A stretch of 64,000 nt of DNA, taken from contig NZ_JNIE01000006.1 in assembly GCF_000702425.1 (NCBI RefSeq), positions 1-64,000 of the forward strand, written 5' to 3'. The DNA comes from Thermocrinis jamiesonii. GTDB lineage: Bacteria; Aquificota; Aquificia; Aquificales; Aquificaceae. This document shows, in pieces, positions 32,562 to 42,459 of the stretch. The notes below the pieces were generated by a model. It made no database searches. It saw nothing but the letters and a program-made list of their open reading frames with translations, and had not been told where the DNA came from. Positions within the stretch are counted from its first letter, which is position 1; the number at the start of each line of letters is the position of its first letter. Both the position numbers and the translations under genes were made by a program.

Positions 32562-33472
32562 GAATACTCATAACCGGTGGTGCGGGTTTTATAGGCTCAA
32601 ACTTGGCTAAGGAGTTGGAAAAGCTTTATCCAAAAGCTAAGATCTGGGTGTTGGATGACTTCTCTTCCGGACACTTTAAAAATCTAATAGGCTTTAAAGG
32701 AGAAGTAATAACCGCAGACCTTTCGGACCAGTCCCTTTGGGAATACTTGAAAGAAAGATACAAGTTTGACGTGGTGTTTCATCAGGGTGCCATAACGGAT
32801 ACTACTGTAATGGACCAGGCAAGGATGCTAAGGGTTAATGCAGATAGCTTAAGGTTTATTTTGGACTGTGTATTGCACTGGCAGGCAAAGCTAATATACG
32901 CCTCTTCCGCAGGAGTTTATGGTAATAGTCCTTCTCCTATGAAAGAAGGAGAGGGAGAGGTGCCCGAAAATCCCTACGGCTTTTCAAAGCTCATGATGGA
33001 CAGAATAGCTAAGAACTTTATGGCAGAAAATCCACACATCCAGGTAGTAGGGCTAAGATACTTCAACGTTTATGGGCCCGGAGAAAGTTTTAAAGGAAAA
33101 TCTGCAAGTATGATCTATCAGCTATACAGACAGATGAAAGAAGGAAAGAGACCAAGGCTGTTTAAGTGGGGAGAGCAAAAAAGGGATTTCGTTTATATAA
33201 AGGATGTTGTAAAGGCAAACATACTGGCTCTGGAAAAAAATGTTTCAGGAATATTCAACATAGCCACAGGACAGGCTCGCAGTTTTAACGAAATAGTATC
33301 CATCCTCAACCAAGCCTTAGGAACCTGCTTAGAACCAGACTATTTTGATTGTCCCTATGACTTTTATCAAAACTACACCCAAGCTGACATTTCAAAGGCT
33401 AAGGAATTGCTTGGATACGAACCAGAGTTTAGTTTGGAGGACGGTATAAAGGATTATCTTAAATATCTGTGA
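32558..33472 (+). CDS. hldD: ADP-L-glycero-D-manno-heptose 6-epimerase
   Basis: Last step of ADP-heptose synthesis for LPS inner core. An extended SDR of 304 residues with ITGGAGFIGSNL at the start, the YGFSK catalytic Tyr/Lys and the HldD-specific RYFNVYGPGESFKGK with SASM. Overlaps yidC and the following kinase by 4 bases each. Companion genes in this window are the adenylyltransferase at 37235 and gmhA at 45027. Confidence 0.92.
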   Translation: MRILITGGAGFIGSNLAKELEKLYPKAKIWVLDDFSSGHFKNLIGFKGEVITADLSDQSLWEYLKERYKFDVVFHQGAITDTTVMDQARMLRVNADSLRFILDCVLHWQAKLIYASSAGVYGNSPSPMKEGEGEVPENPYGFSKLMMDRIAKNFMAENPHIQVVGLRYFNVYGPGESFKGKSASMIYQLYRQMKEGKRPRLFKWGEQKRDFVYIKDVVKANILALEKNVSGIFNIATGQARSFNEIVSILNQALGTCLEPDYFDCPYDFYQNYTQADISKAKELLGYEPEFSLEDGIKDYLKYL

Positions 33473-34461
33473 ATTTAGAAGACATAATAAACCTCCTTGA
33501 GGAAGGAATTCTAATAATCAAGGACACTAAGGTAGTCTTTGCCAACAATTTTTTGGTAGAAAATCAAATTATCAGGGAAGATTGGCAGGATAAAAATTAT
33601 TATGAAGCTTTAAGAAATCTATCCCTCATATCCATAATAAGCAAGGCTTTAAGTGGCCAAAAAGCCTTTTCCGAAGAATTCCAACACATTGGGAAGTTCT
33701 ACAAAGTTAAGTTCAAAAGCATAGGTAACTTATCGCTGTTTGACATATCGGACATAACCTCTTTAAGGAAATACGAGCTGTCAAAGAAAGAATTTGTGGA
33801 TAACGCTTCTCACGAACTAAGGACGCCCATATCTGTAATAAGGGGTATATTGGAAACCCTCTTTGAAGAAGAAACCAACGAAAGAAAAAAAAGGCTTTTG
33901 GAGAAAGCTTTGAACAGAATAGATCAAATGCAGAACTTGGTGGAAGACCTTTTAATTCTTGCCAAGCTTGAGTCTGGTAAGGAAAAGTTAAACCTTTCTG
34001 AGTTTAAACTTAAGGACTTAGTAGATGAAGTATATGAGGATTTAAAGGAGGAGTTTATAAAAAGGGAAGTTGCTTTTGAAAATCTTGTAGACCCCTCTTT
34101 TCTTATTGTAGCAGACAGACAGATGTTTTATCTTCTTCTTAAGAACCTAATAGACAACGGCGTAAAGTATAACAAAAAAAGTGGGAAAGTTTGGGTATCT
34201 TCAAAAAAGGATGAAAAAAGATATTTAGTAGAGGTGGGGGACACGGGTATAGGCATTCCAAAAGAGCATTTGCCTTTTATCTTTGAGAGATTTTATAGGG
34301 TGGATAAAGGAAGGTCCAGAGAGTTGGGAGGAACAGGTTTGGGACTTTCAATAGTAAAACACATAGTTTTGGCTCACGGAGGTGATATAAAGGTTTACAG
34401 TGAGCTGGAAAAGGGAAGTAGGTTCGTAATATCTATACCTTCTTTTTTAACAAAAAATTAA
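33469..34461 (+). CDS. PAS-containing sensor histidine kinase, PhoR-like, soluble
   Basis: 330 residues starting at GTG 33469. A PAS-like region (1-95) is followed by a dimerisation domain with the phospho-His115 in NASHELRTPISVIRG, and an ATPase domain with NLIDNGVKYN (N box), DTGIGIP, FERFYRVD and GGTGLGLSIVK. No membrane segment is visible, so unlike classical PhoR it appears cytosolic. No response regulator is adjacent, but phoU follows 24 bases later, which supports a phosphate-signalling role (inference). Confidence 0.9.
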   Translation: MNLEDIINLLEEGILIIKDTKVVFANNFLVENQIIREDWQDKNYYEALRNLSLISIISKALSGQKAFSEEFQHIGKFYKVKFKSIGNLSLFDISDITSLRKYELSKKEFVDNASHELRTPISVIRGILETLFEEETNERKKRLLEKALNRIDQMQNLVEDLLILAKLESGKEKLNLSEFKLKDLVDEVYEDLKEEFIKREVAFENLVDPSFLIVADRQMFYLLLKNLIDNGVKYNKKSGKVWVSSKKDEKRYLVEVGDTGIGIPKEHLPFIFERFYRVDKGRSRELGGTGLGLSIVKHIVLAHGGDIKVYSELEKGSRFVISIPSFLTKN

Positions 34462-34485
34462 CAGTAGGTGTTATACTTAATCTTT

Positions 34486-35166
34486 ATGAAACTGCACGCT
34501 GAGCTTGAAGAAACCAAACAGCTTGTTCTAAAGATGGCTGATGCGGTAAAAACCGCAGTGGAAAAGGCTATAGAATCACTTAACAAACAGGACAGCGCCC
34601 TTGCGGAAGAAATAATAAAGGGGGATGATTTTATAGATCAGTTAGAGGTTGAAATAGAGAGGCGCTGTATAAGAATGATAGCTCTGTATCAACCTGAAGC
34701 TGTGGATCTTAGGCTCATTATGGGTATGTATAAAGTGGTATCTGACTTAGAAAGAATAGGGGATGAAGCGGAGAATATAGCGGAGAGGTCCATCCTGTTA
34801 TCCCAAGAACCTCCGTTAAAACCCTACATAAACCTAACCTTTATGGCAAACACTGTAAAGACTATGATAGAAGACGCGGTTATAAGTTTCTTCCACAGAG
34901 ATACAGATCTTGCAAAAAAAGTTATAGAAAGGGATGATATGGTAGATGAACTTTATCATCAGTTGGAGAGAGAACTTATAACCTACGTGATGGAGGACCC
35001 AAGAAACATAAAAAGGGTCTTAAGTCTATCTTTTGTAGCAAGGCACTTTGAGAGGATGGCAGATCATGCAGAAAATATAGCGGAGATGGCAATATATTGG
35101 TCCGAAGGGGAAATGGTAAAACACCAGCACATAAAAGAAAAAAAAGAAGGAGAAACTGAGCAGTAG
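34486..35166 (+). CDS. phoU: Phosphate signalling regulator PhoU
   Basis: Two-repeat helical protein that links the Pst transporter to PhoR. About 226 residues with the repeated metal motif ERIGDEAENIAE in the first half and ERMADHAENIAEMA in the second. ATG 34486 is chosen because MKLHAELEE matches the family start; a TATACT box lies about 10 bases upstream. Its stop overlaps the GTG start of tmk by one base. Pst genes are not in the window. Confidence 0.93.
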   Translation: MKLHAELEETKQLVLKMADAVKTAVEKAIESLNKQDSALAEEIIKGDDFIDQLEVEIERRCIRMIALYQPEAVDLRLIMGMYKVVSDLERIGDEAENIAERSILLSQEPPLKPYINLTFMANTVKTMIEDAVISFFHRDTDLAKKVIERDDMVDELYHQLERELITYVMEDPRNIKRVLSLSFVARHFERMADHAENIAEMAIYWSEGEMVKHQHIKEKKEGETEQ

Positions 35167-35780
35167 TGAAAGGTTTTATCATAAGCTTTGAGGGAATAGA
35201 CGGTGCAGGAAAAAGCACACAGGCAAAAAAACTTTACCAATTTCTAAAACAGCTCGGCTGGAGTGTCTCCCTATACAGAGACCCAGGTTCAACTTTGTTG
35301 GCAGAAAGGCTAAGAGAAATGGTGTTAGAATCTAACTTAGACCCTATAACAGAGCTTCTTATGTTTGAAAGTGCAAGGTCAAGTCTTGTGTGGGAAAAGA
35401 TCCTTCCAGACCTAAAAGAAGGTAAGATAATCATACTGGACAGGTTTATAGATTCAACTACCGCTTACCAAGGATATGGCAAAGAGATAAACTTGGGGAC
35501 AGTAAATATTTTAAATCACATAGCCTGCAGGGGAATAAAGCCCAATCTCACTTTTTTGTTGAACGTTTCCTTAGAACGAGCTTTGCAAAGGTTAGGTGGT
35601 AAAAAAAGCAGGTTTGAAGACCCAAAATATTTAAAAAGGGTAAGGGATGGATACCTACAGATTTTTTATTCCGAAAAAGAAAGGGATATATTTCTGATAG
35701 ACGCGGATAGGTCAGAGGAAGAGGTTTTTGAGGACATAAAAAACATAACCATAGAAAAGCTTCGAGCGGTATTAAAATAG
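35166..35780 (+). CDS. tmk: Thymidylate kinase
   Basis: Phosphorylates dTMP to dTDP. The 204 residues show P-loop FEGIDGAGKSTQ, the substrate DR motif ILDRFIDSTTAYQGYG, and LID-region GGKKSRFED. Starts at GTG in a one-base overlap with phoU. No unusual features. Confidence 0.95.
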   Translation: MKGFIISFEGIDGAGKSTQAKKLYQFLKQLGWSVSLYRDPGSTLLAERLREMVLESNLDPITELLMFESARSSLVWEKILPDLKEGKIIILDRFIDSTTAYQGYGKEINLGTVNILNHIACRGIKPNLTFLLNVSLERALQRLGGKKSRFEDPKYLKRVRDGYLQIFYSEKERDIFLIDADRSEEEVFEDIKNITIEKLRAVLK

Positions 35781-35790
35781 AAGTTGAGTC

Positions 35791-37245
35791 ATGAAAATAG
35801 TTATGGTTGCTACTGAAAGCGCACCATACATAAAGACTGGAGGGTTGGGAGACGTTGTCCATTCCCTTTCCAAGGCCCTCATTAAACTGGGACATACGGT
35901 CTATGTAATAATGCCCAAGTATGCAAAGTTAAGAAGGGATCTATCAAGAAAAGCAAAAGAAGGAGTGAGCTTATACTTTGATCACAAATGGCTTACCTTT
36001 GACATCTACGAAGACATACTGGACCATGTGAGATACTTTTTTATAGACTACAAAGACTATTACAACAGAGAATATCCTTACGCACCACCTAAGGGGGATT
36101 ACCACGATAATGCGCTTAGGTTTGGTTTTCTTTGCTTAGCTAGCCTTCAGGCTATAAGAGAGCTAAAACTAAATCCTGATATTATCCACATACACGATTG
36201 GCATACGGGACTTTTACCACTATATAAGGGTCTTTATTACCATGATTTAGAAAAAGTGCCCGTTGTTTTTACTGTGCATAATGGTATGCATCAGGGCATA
36301 TTTGACGCTCAATTTTTGCCTTCCTTAAACTTGCCATGGGAACTGTTCCGTCCTTACGGTGGGATAGAGTTTTACGGAAAGATAAACTTTATGAAAGCTG
36401 GAGTGCTCTTCTGCGATGTTTTGACTACCGTAAGCCCTTCTTATGCAGAAGAGTTAAAGCAGTCTTGCTACGGACTGGAAGGAGTCTTTAGAGAGAAAAA
36501 ATACTTTTTTGGCATATTAAACGGCATAGACTACGATGTTTGGAATCCAGAGAGTGACCAGCTAATAATTTCAAACTATAGTGTAAAAAACTTTAAGAAG
36601 GGTAAGCTAAAAAATAAGGCTCATATTAAAGAAATATTTGGTTTAAAAACTGAAGATTATAGGCCATTAATAGGCATTGTAGCAAGGCTTACCGCTCAAA
36701 AAGGTTTTGACCTTTTGGCTTTGGCGGTGGAAGAGATAATAAAAGAAGAGTTTGATATGATAATACTTGGCTCGGGAGAGGATAGGTATAAGGAGATGCT
36801 AATGGAACTAAGCAGGAAGTTCCTAAATTTTAAGGTACGTATTGAATATTCTGAAGAGTTAGCCCATAAAATATACGCGGGCGCGGATATGTTTCTTATG
36901 CCATCCCTTTTTGAACCGTGCGGTATATCCCAGATGATCGCTATGCGCTATGGGACTGTGCCAATAGTTAGGCGCACAGGTGGTTTGAAAGATACGGTAA
37001 AGGATGTGCTGGAAGATCCAAAAAACGGCACAGGCTTTAGCTTTGAAAACTATGACCCAAAGGATATGATGAACTCTCTGCTAAGGGCAAGGGTCTTTTA
37101 CGATATGGAGTTTTGCAACTCACACAGGGTATGGTCGGATATTGTAAAGAGATGTATGAAACAGGATTTTTCTTGGGAAAAAAGCGCAAGGGAGTATGAA
37201 TCTGTCTATTCTACCGCAAGGATGCTAAGGCTCTATGATCATTGA
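35791..37245 (+). CDS. glgA: Glycogen synthase (ADP-glucose type)
   Basis: GT5 glucosyltransferase that extends alpha-1,4-glucan. The 484 residues open with the signature [17 protein letters not shown], then [19 protein letters not shown], and the C-terminal [19 protein letters not shown] with [10 protein letters not shown]. It overlaps the next gene by 11 bases. The alpha-glucan phosphorylase at 42460 would work the other way on the same polymer. Confidence 0.94.
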   Translation: MKIVMVATESAPYIKTGGLGDVVHSLSKALIKLGHTVYVIMPKYAKLRRDLSRKAKEGVSLYFDHKWLTFDIYEDILDHVRYFFIDYKDYYNREYPYAPPKGDYHDNALRFGFLCLASLQAIRELKLNPDIIHIHDWHTGLLPLYKGLYYHDLEKVPVVFTVHNGMHQGIFDAQFLPSLNLPWELFRPYGGIEFYGKINFMKAGVLFCDVLTTVSPSYAEELKQSCYGLEGVFREKKYFFGILNGIDYDVWNPESDQLIISNYSVKNFKKGKLKNKAHIKEIFGLKTEDYRPLIGIVARLTAQKGFDLLALAVEEIIKEEFDMIILGSGEDRYKEMLMELSRKFLNFKVRIEYSEELAHKIYAGADMFLMPSLFEPCGISQMIAMRYGTVPIVRRTGGLKDTVKDVLEDPKNGTGFSFENYDPKDMMNSLLRARVFYDMEFCNSHRVWSDIVKRCMKQDFSWEKSAREYESVYSTARMLRLYDH

Positions 37246-37702
37246 ACTGAACGAACTTCTCAGTTTGCTAAAGGACCTAAGGGGGAAGAAAAAGATCGTT
37301 TTTACCAACGGATGTTTTGACATACTCCACGCAGGGCACGCAGATTATCTAAAAAAGGCTAAATCTTTGGGAGACATACTTGTTGTAGGCATAAACTCTG
37401 ACGAGTCCATAAGAAGAATAAAAGGCGAAAAAAGGCCTATAATACCGCAAGAGCTGAGAGCTTTTCTTTTGGACAGTCTAAAACCGGTGGATTACGTGGT
37501 TATTTTCGAAGAGGACACACCTTTGGAGCTCATAAAAGCCATAAAGCCGGACGTTTTGGTAAAGGGTGCAGATTGGGATGTGGATAAGATAGTTGGTGCA
37601 GACTTTGTGCTGTCTTACGGTGGAAAGGTCGAAAGGATAGAATTTTCCTTTGAGATCTCTACTAGCAAGATCATTGAGAAGATATTAAAAGCATACTGCT
37701 AA
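37235..37702 (+). CDS. rfaE2: D-glycero-beta-D-manno-heptose 1-phosphate adenylyltransferase (stand-alone HldE C-domain)
   Basis: Nucleotidyltransferase of 155 residues with [17 protein letters not shown] (HxGH motif), [18 protein letters not shown], and the late [10 protein letters not shown]. In E. coli this is the C-terminal half of the bifunctional HldE; here it is a separate protein with no kinase domain nearby. It overlaps glgA by 11 bases. Part of the ADP-heptose pathway with hldD and gmhA. Confidence 0.93.
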   Translation: MIIELNELLSLLKDLRGKKKIVFTNGCFDILHAGHADYLKKAKSLGDILVVGINSDESIRRIKGEKRPIIPQELRAFLLDSLKPVDYVVIFEEDTPLELIKAIKPDVLVKGADWDVDKIVGADFVLSYGGKVERIEFSFEISTSKIIEKILKAYC

Positions 37703-37725
37703 GCTGTGATAAAATTACACTTTTA

Positions 37726-39399
37726 ATGCCTAAGGACACATCCATAAGGAGAATTTTAATAATCGGATCGGGTCCAATAGTCATAGGTCAAGCTGCAGAG
37801 TTTGATTATTCCGGCACTCAAGCCTGTAAGGCTCTAAAGCAAGAAGGATACGAAGTGGTGCTTATCAACTCTAACCCTGCAACCATCATGACAGACCCAC
37901 ACATGGCGGACAGAACCTACATAGAACCTCTTACCGTTGAAGTGGTAGAAGAGATTATAAGAAAGGAAAAACCCGATGCACTTCTTCCCACCCTTGGGGG
38001 GCAGACTGCTCTTAACTTAGCGGTAAAGCTTCACGAAGAAGGAATTTTGGAAAAGTATGGAGTTAGACTTATAGGTGCTAACTACGAAGCTATAAAGAAA
38101 GGAGAAGATAGAGAGCTTTTTAGACAGGCTATGAGAAAGATAGGACTAAAGGTGCCAGAAAGTGCAGTAGTATCATCATTGGAGGAAGGTTTAAAGGCTG
38201 TAAAGGAGATAGGTTTTCCGGTAATTCTAAGACCTGCTTTTACCCTTGGAGGCACAGGTGGTTCCATAGCCTACAATGTGGAAGAGTTCAAAGAAAAATT
38301 GGAAATAGCCCTTAAGACATCTCCTATACATCAGGTGCTTTTGGACAAATCGCTGATAGGTTGGAAGGAGTATGAATTTGAGGTAATAAGAGACAAAAAG
38401 GACAATGTGATCATAGTATGTTCCATAGAAAACTTTGACCCAATGGGTGTGCATACGGGCGATTCTATAACAGTAGCTCCAGCTCAAACGCTTACTGACA
38501 AAGAGTATCAGATCCTAAGGGATGCATGCATAGAGATTATGAGAGAGATAGGAGTGGATACGGGAGGATCTAACATACAGTTTGCGGTTAATCCGGAAAA
38601 TGGAGACTTTTACGTTATTGAGATGAACCCGAGAGTTTCAAGGTCTTCAGCTCTTGCTTCAAAAGCAACAGGCTTTCCCATAGCAAAGGTGGCAGCAAAG
38701 TTAGCGGTGGGATATACCTTAGATGAGCTAAAGAACGAAATAACAAAGCACACTCCTGCCAGCTTTGAGCCATCCATAGATTACGTGGTTGTTAAAATCC
38801 CACGCTTTGATTTTGCCAAGTTTCCAGAGGCAGACAGAACCTTAACCACTATGATGAAGTCCGTGGGAGAAGTTATGGCTATTGGGAGGACTTTCAAAGA
38901 AGCTCTGATGAAAGCTATAAAAAGCTTAGAAATGGACAGATACGGTTTATACATACCTTCAATAGCCAAACTCTCGGACGAAGAGCTAAGAAATGCCATC
39001 AGAACACCAAACCCAGATAGGTTATGGCACATAGCGGAGGGCTTTAGAAGAGGCTTTAGCATAGATGAGATCTACGAGCTTTCTTACATAGACAGATGGT
39101 TTTTATACAACATAAAGCAGATAGTGGATTTTGAAAAAGTTCTCTTTGAAAGACAGTTGGATGAAGAAACGCTCAGGCAAGCAAAGGAAATGGGCTTTTC
39201 AGACAGAGAGATCGCAAGAATAAAGGGCATGTCAGAAGAAGAGGTAAGAACTCTGAGAAGCTCTTATGGTCTTTTCCCAGCATTTAAAGGGGTGGATACT
39301 TGCGCAGGGGAATTTTTTGCCTACACGCCCTATTACTACTCTTCTTACGAAAGACCATACTATCACATAGACGGGACAGTTCTGATTGATGAAGATTAA
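37726..39399 (+). CDS. carB1: Carbamoyl-phosphate synthase large chain, N-terminal half (split carB)
   Basis: First ATP-grasp half of the large chain, which makes carboxyphosphate and carbamate for arginine and pyrimidines. The 557-residue protein has [24 protein letters not shown], the [12 protein letters not shown] motif, [12 protein letters not shown] and an oligomerisation region, and ends [11 protein letters not shown], where an unsplit CarB would continue into the second ATP-grasp half. The next gene is unrelated, so carB is divided between loci, as in Aquifex and some archaea. A TGATAAAAT box lies before the start. Confidence 0.93.
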   Translation: MPKDTSIRRILIIGSGPIVIGQAAEFDYSGTQACKALKQEGYEVVLINSNPATIMTDPHMADRTYIEPLTVEVVEEIIRKEKPDALLPTLGGQTALNLAVKLHEEGILEKYGVRLIGANYEAIKKGEDRELFRQAMRKIGLKVPESAVVSSLEEGLKAVKEIGFPVILRPAFTLGGTGGSIAYNVEEFKEKLEIALKTSPIHQVLLDKSLIGWKEYEFEVIRDKKDNVIIVCSIENFDPMGVHTGDSITVAPAQTLTDKEYQILRDACIEIMREIGVDTGGSNIQFAVNPENGDFYVIEMNPRVSRSSALASKATGFPIAKVAAKLAVGYTLDELKNEITKHTPASFEPSIDYVVVKIPRFDFAKFPEADRTLTTMMKSVGEVMAIGRTFKEALMKAIKSLEMDRYGLYIPSIAKLSDEELRNAIRTPNPDRLWHIAEGFRRGFSIDEIYELSYIDRWFLYNIKQIVDFEKVLFERQLDEETLRQAKEMGFSDREIARIKGMSEEEVRTLRSSYGLFPAFKGVDTCAGEFFAYTPYYYSSYERPYYHIDGTVLIDED

Positions 39400-39417
39400 G
39401 GTTAAAATTTAGAAGCC

Positions 39418-40059
39418 ATGAATGTTCAGGATCTTGTGATAGCCATACCAGCTATAATGGTTGCAGTTATACTTCATGAATATGCCCACGGATGGGTTGC
39501 GTATAAAATGGGAGATCCAACCGCAAAGGAGGAAGGAAGGCTAACCCTAAACCCAATCCCACACATTGACCTTTTGGGAACCTTAGTTTTCCCAGCCATA
39601 CTCCTGTTGATCGGCTCAAACATACTCTTTGGTTGGGCAAAACCAGTTCCTATAAACCCTTTTAGGTTCAGGGACCTAAGAAAGGGAACCTTCTTTGTAT
39701 CTATAGCGGGCGTGTGTATGAATTTAGCCTTAGCATCCACCTTTGGACTTTTATATAGGATCGCAGAAGCAGGCTATTTGGACTTTCTAACTCCAGCGGT
39801 GGTCCAGCCCCTTGTGATCTTCTTTGTTAAGTCGGTGATGATAAACACCGTGTTGGCGGTTTTTAACATAATACCAATCCCTCCATTGGATGGTAGTAGG
39901 GCGATCATGAGCTTCTTTTCCTTAAAACATTGGGAGCTTTTTTACAGATTTGAAATGTACGGTTTTCTTATCATTATGCTCCTTCTCTTTACAGGCATTT
40001 TACAAAGGATCATCGCTCCCATTGTGATATTCTTATATGGGGTGTTCTTGGGATTATGA
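39418..40059 (+). CDS. Site-2 protease family (M50) membrane metalloprotease
   Basis: Intramembrane protease of 213 residues, the short form without PDZ domain. The zinc motif HEYAH is at residues 20-24 in the first helix and the third ligand lies in NIIPIPPLDGSR. About five to six membrane segments. Substrate unknown. It overlaps the following small gene by 4 bases. Confidence 0.92.
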   Translation: MNVQDLVIAIPAIMVAVILHEYAHGWVAYKMGDPTAKEEGRLTLNPIPHIDLLGTLVFPAILLLIGSNILFGWAKPVPINPFRFRDLRKGTFFVSIAGVCMNLALASTFGLLYRIAEAGYLDFLTPAVVQPLVIFFVKSVMINTVLAVFNIIPIPPLDGSRAIMSFFSLKHWELFYRFEMYGFLIIMLLLFTGILQRIIAPIVIFLYGVFLGL

Positions 40060-40484
40060 GGTCTTGGAGTTATCTGATTCAAGTTAGGGCTTATTCTAAG
40101 GAAGGCTTAACAGAAGAATCTGCTTTGTATGTTGTTTCCCTCCCGCCAGACCCAGAACTGCTAAAGAAGGTGGATTTAGAATGTTATGCGACCTCTTATC
40201 TTCCCATCCAAACAGTTATAGAGGTTGCCCATGCTTACGCAATAGGCACGGACGAGAAAATAGAAAACCTTGACAGGTATTCTCTGTTGGGCTACAGAGA
40301 GGATATGGACCTATACATATTCAAAGAAGGAGTAAGTTTTAAAGAAGGACTGACGAAGGTTTTTCTTTTGATATTGGACACATTAAAGTCCAAGGGAGAA
40401 TACGAAAGAATAGAACCGGTGGTGGATGTGGGCACGCCTCCTTTGGAGCTTATGCTTGAGTGCTTAAAGCTTGCATCAGCTTAA
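40056..40484 (+). CDS. Conserved-looking small protein of unknown function
   Basis: A 142-residue soluble protein that I do not recognise. It starts in an ATGA overlap with the M50 protease gene, so it is probably cotranscribed and may be functionally linked. Composition is ordinary (mixed alpha/beta, no signal, no Cys motif, no repeats). Its 3' end overlaps the convergent nuclease gene by 9 bases. Coding use looks like its neighbours. Confidence 0.75.
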   Translation: MRSWSYLIQVRAYSKEGLTEESALYVVSLPPDPELLKKVDLECYATSYLPIQTVIEVAHAYAIGTDEKIENLDRYSLLGYREDMDLYIFKEGVSFKEGLTKVFLLILDTLKSKGEYERIEPVVDVGTPPLELMLECLKLASA

Positions 40485-40958
40485 ACCTTTTTCAAAGTCC
40501 TCTGGTTTTATGTTTTCCAGCCACTCTCTCAACTTTTCTTTTTCTTCGTCCTCCTCTGGCTTTGGCACCCTTGACTTTTCTATCACAGACTCTTCTACAA
40601 ATATCGGAGCTGAAAACCTTAAAGCTAAGTTTATAGCGTCGCTGGGTCTTGAATCAATTACAAGAAGGTTGTTCCCTTGAATTATGTGAATCTCTGCGTA
40701 GTAAGTACTATCTCTTAGATCACTTATCACCACTTTATCTACCACTCCTCCCATTTGCAATATAAGGTTCTTCATAAGCTCGTAGGTCATCGGTCTTGGG
40801 GGCTCTACCTTTTGAAGTTCTCGAAGGATACTATCCGCTTCAAAAATGCCTATCCATATGGGAAGTATTACATCGTCTTCTTCCTTAGACTTTAGAACCA
40901 CTATGGGCATTTGGGATACTGGGTCTAAGGTTACACCATGTACTACCATCTCAAACAT
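40476..40958 (-). CDS. Bifunctional nuclease family protein (DUF151)
   Basis: The 160-residue protein has the BFN domain: VVLKSKEEDDVILPIWIGIFEADSI, the RPMTYELMKNLI block and IDSRPSDAINLALRFSAPIFV, with a charged C-terminal extension (about 130-160). Family members have DNase/RNase activity in plants and are widespread in bacteria, where the role is unclear. Single gene, divergent from the ABC transporter ATPase. Confidence 0.9.
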   Translation of the reverse strand: MFEMVVHGVTLDPVSQMPIVVLKSKEEDDVILPIWIGIFEADSILRELQKVEPPRPMTYELMKNLILQMGGVVDKVVISDLRDSTYYAEIHIIQGNNLLVIDSRPSDAINLALRFSAPIFVEESVIEKSRVPKPEEDEEKEKLREWLENIKPEDFEKGLS

Positions 40959-40993
40959 TTCTTCAACCTCCTCACTATGTAAAATATAAGTCT

Positions 40994-41644
40994 GTGATCT
41001 TTGTTGAAAACTTGTTCAAGGTATATCCAGACGGCACCAAGGCTTTAAAGGGGGTCAGCTTTAGTGTAGCTAAAGGTGAGTTTTTGGGTCTAATGGGACC
41101 CTCTGGCTCAGGCAAAAGCACGCTACTTCATCTAATAGCGGGTTTAGAAAAACCCACCACTGGAAGGGTTTTTGTAGAAGGGATAGAAATAACCGCTATG
41201 GACGAGGATCAACTTTCTGATTTTAGAAAAAATAACATTGCCTTTATATTTCAGTTTTACTACCTTTTGGAAGACTTTAGCGTTTTGGAAAATCTAACAA
41301 TTGTGGGAGAGCTGGTAGGCCAAAAGGATCCAAAAAAGAAAGCTTTAGAAATATTGGAGTTTTTAAGGCTATCCCACAGAAAGAATCACAAACCTTACCA
41401 GCTATCGGGAGGGGAGCAACAGAGAACTGCCATTGGAAGAGCGCTCATGTTAGAGCCCAAGATCATACTTGCAGACGAACCAACGGGAAACTTGGACTTA
41501 GAAGAAGGTAAAAAGATCTTTGAGCTTTTCTTAGAGCTCAGAAGACAAAGAGGCATAACCTTTATAATAGCTACCCACAATCAGGAGATGAAAAACTACT
41601 TTGACAGGATTTTGAGGTTAAAGGATGGAGTTTTGGAAGATTGA
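40994..41644 (+). CDS. lolD: ABC transporter ATP-binding protein, LolD/MacB type
   Basis: 216-residue ATPase beginning at GTG 40994. Walker A is GPSGSGKST, the Q-loop IFQFYYLL, the signature LSGGEQQRTAIGRAL, Walker B IILADEPTGNLD and the H-loop ATHN. The short form and the FQFYYLLEDFSVLENL segment fit LolCDE lipoprotein-release or MacB-like exporters. The membrane partner is not adjacent, so the specific role is inference. Overlaps nadC by 20 bases. Confidence 0.85.
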   Translation: MIFVENLFKVYPDGTKALKGVSFSVAKGEFLGLMGPSGSGKSTLLHLIAGLEKPTTGRVFVEGIEITAMDEDQLSDFRKNNIAFIFQFYYLLEDFSVLENLTIVGELVGQKDPKKKALEILEFLRLSHRKNHKPYQLSGGEQQRTAIGRALMLEPKIILADEPTGNLDLEEGKKIFELFLELRRQRGITFIIATHNQEMKNYFDRILRLKDGVLED

Positions 41645-42449
41645 TAGGATCCTACTTAACTTTTTGGAGGAAGACGTAGGATTTGGAGACATAACTACAG
41701 AAAGCATATGCAGAGGAGAAAGGGCTAAAGCGGTATTTTTAGCCAAAGAAAAGGGTGTGTGCGCAGGACTTGATTTTTCTATAAGAATTTTTCAACTGCT
41801 TGGAGATGTAAAGGTAATAAGAGCTTGGGAGGAAGGAAAGGAGTTCAAAAAGGGGGATGTGCTTTTGGAAATTGAAGCAAGCGCGGAGGTGCTTTTGAAG
41901 GGAGAAAGGACCGCCTTAAATCTACTTCAGAGACTAAGCGGTATTGCTTTTCTGACGAGGGAGTTTGTCAAAAGGCTTCAGGGAACAAAAACAAGACTTT
42001 TGGACACAAGAAAAACTACACCAGGACTCAGATACTTTGAAAAGTATGCGGTAAGGATGGGAGGAGGAACGAACCATCGGTTTGCTTTATACGATATGGT
42101 GCTCATAAAAGACAACCACAAGCGCATAGCGGGAGGTATAGGGGAAGCTATAAGAAGGGTAAAAGAAAGAATAGGACCTGCTTATAAAATAGAGGTGGAA
42201 GTAGAGAGTTTGGAGGAATTAGAAGAAGCCTTAAGCTGGAAGGTAGATATTGTTTTGCTTGATAACTTTAGTCCGCAGATGGTAAGGGAGGCGATAAAGC
42301 TAATAGGGGGAAGGGCTGAGGTTGAAGTTTCTGGAAATATAACCCTTGATAACATAAAAGACTACGCTATAGAAGGTGTGGATTATATATCCAGTGGGTC
42401 AATCACCCACTCCGCAAGATGGTTGGATATTAGTATGAGGGTTTTATAA
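41625..42449 (+). CDS. nadC: Nicotinate-nucleotide pyrophosphorylase (carboxylating)
   Basis: Converts quinolinate and PRPP to NaMN in NAD synthesis. The 274 residues show EDVGFGDITTE, ERTALNLLQRLSGIAT-type helix, LLDTRKTTPGLRYFEKYAVRMGGGTNHR and LLDNFSP, with the barrel end SSGSITHSA. The start is within the last codons of the ABC ATPase gene. Confidence 0.96.
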   Translation: MEFWKIDRILLNFLEEDVGFGDITTESICRGERAKAVFLAKEKGVCAGLDFSIRIFQLLGDVKVIRAWEEGKEFKKGDVLLEIEASAEVLLKGERTALNLLQRLSGIAFLTREFVKRLQGTKTRLLDTRKTTPGLRYFEKYAVRMGGGTNHRFALYDMVLIKDNHKRIAGGIGEAIRRVKERIGPAYKIEVEVESLEELEEALSWKVDIVLLDNFSPQMVREAIKLIGGRAEVEVSGNITLDNIKDYAIEGVDYISSGSITHSARWLDISMRVL

Positions 42450-42459
42450 TAACTTTGCT

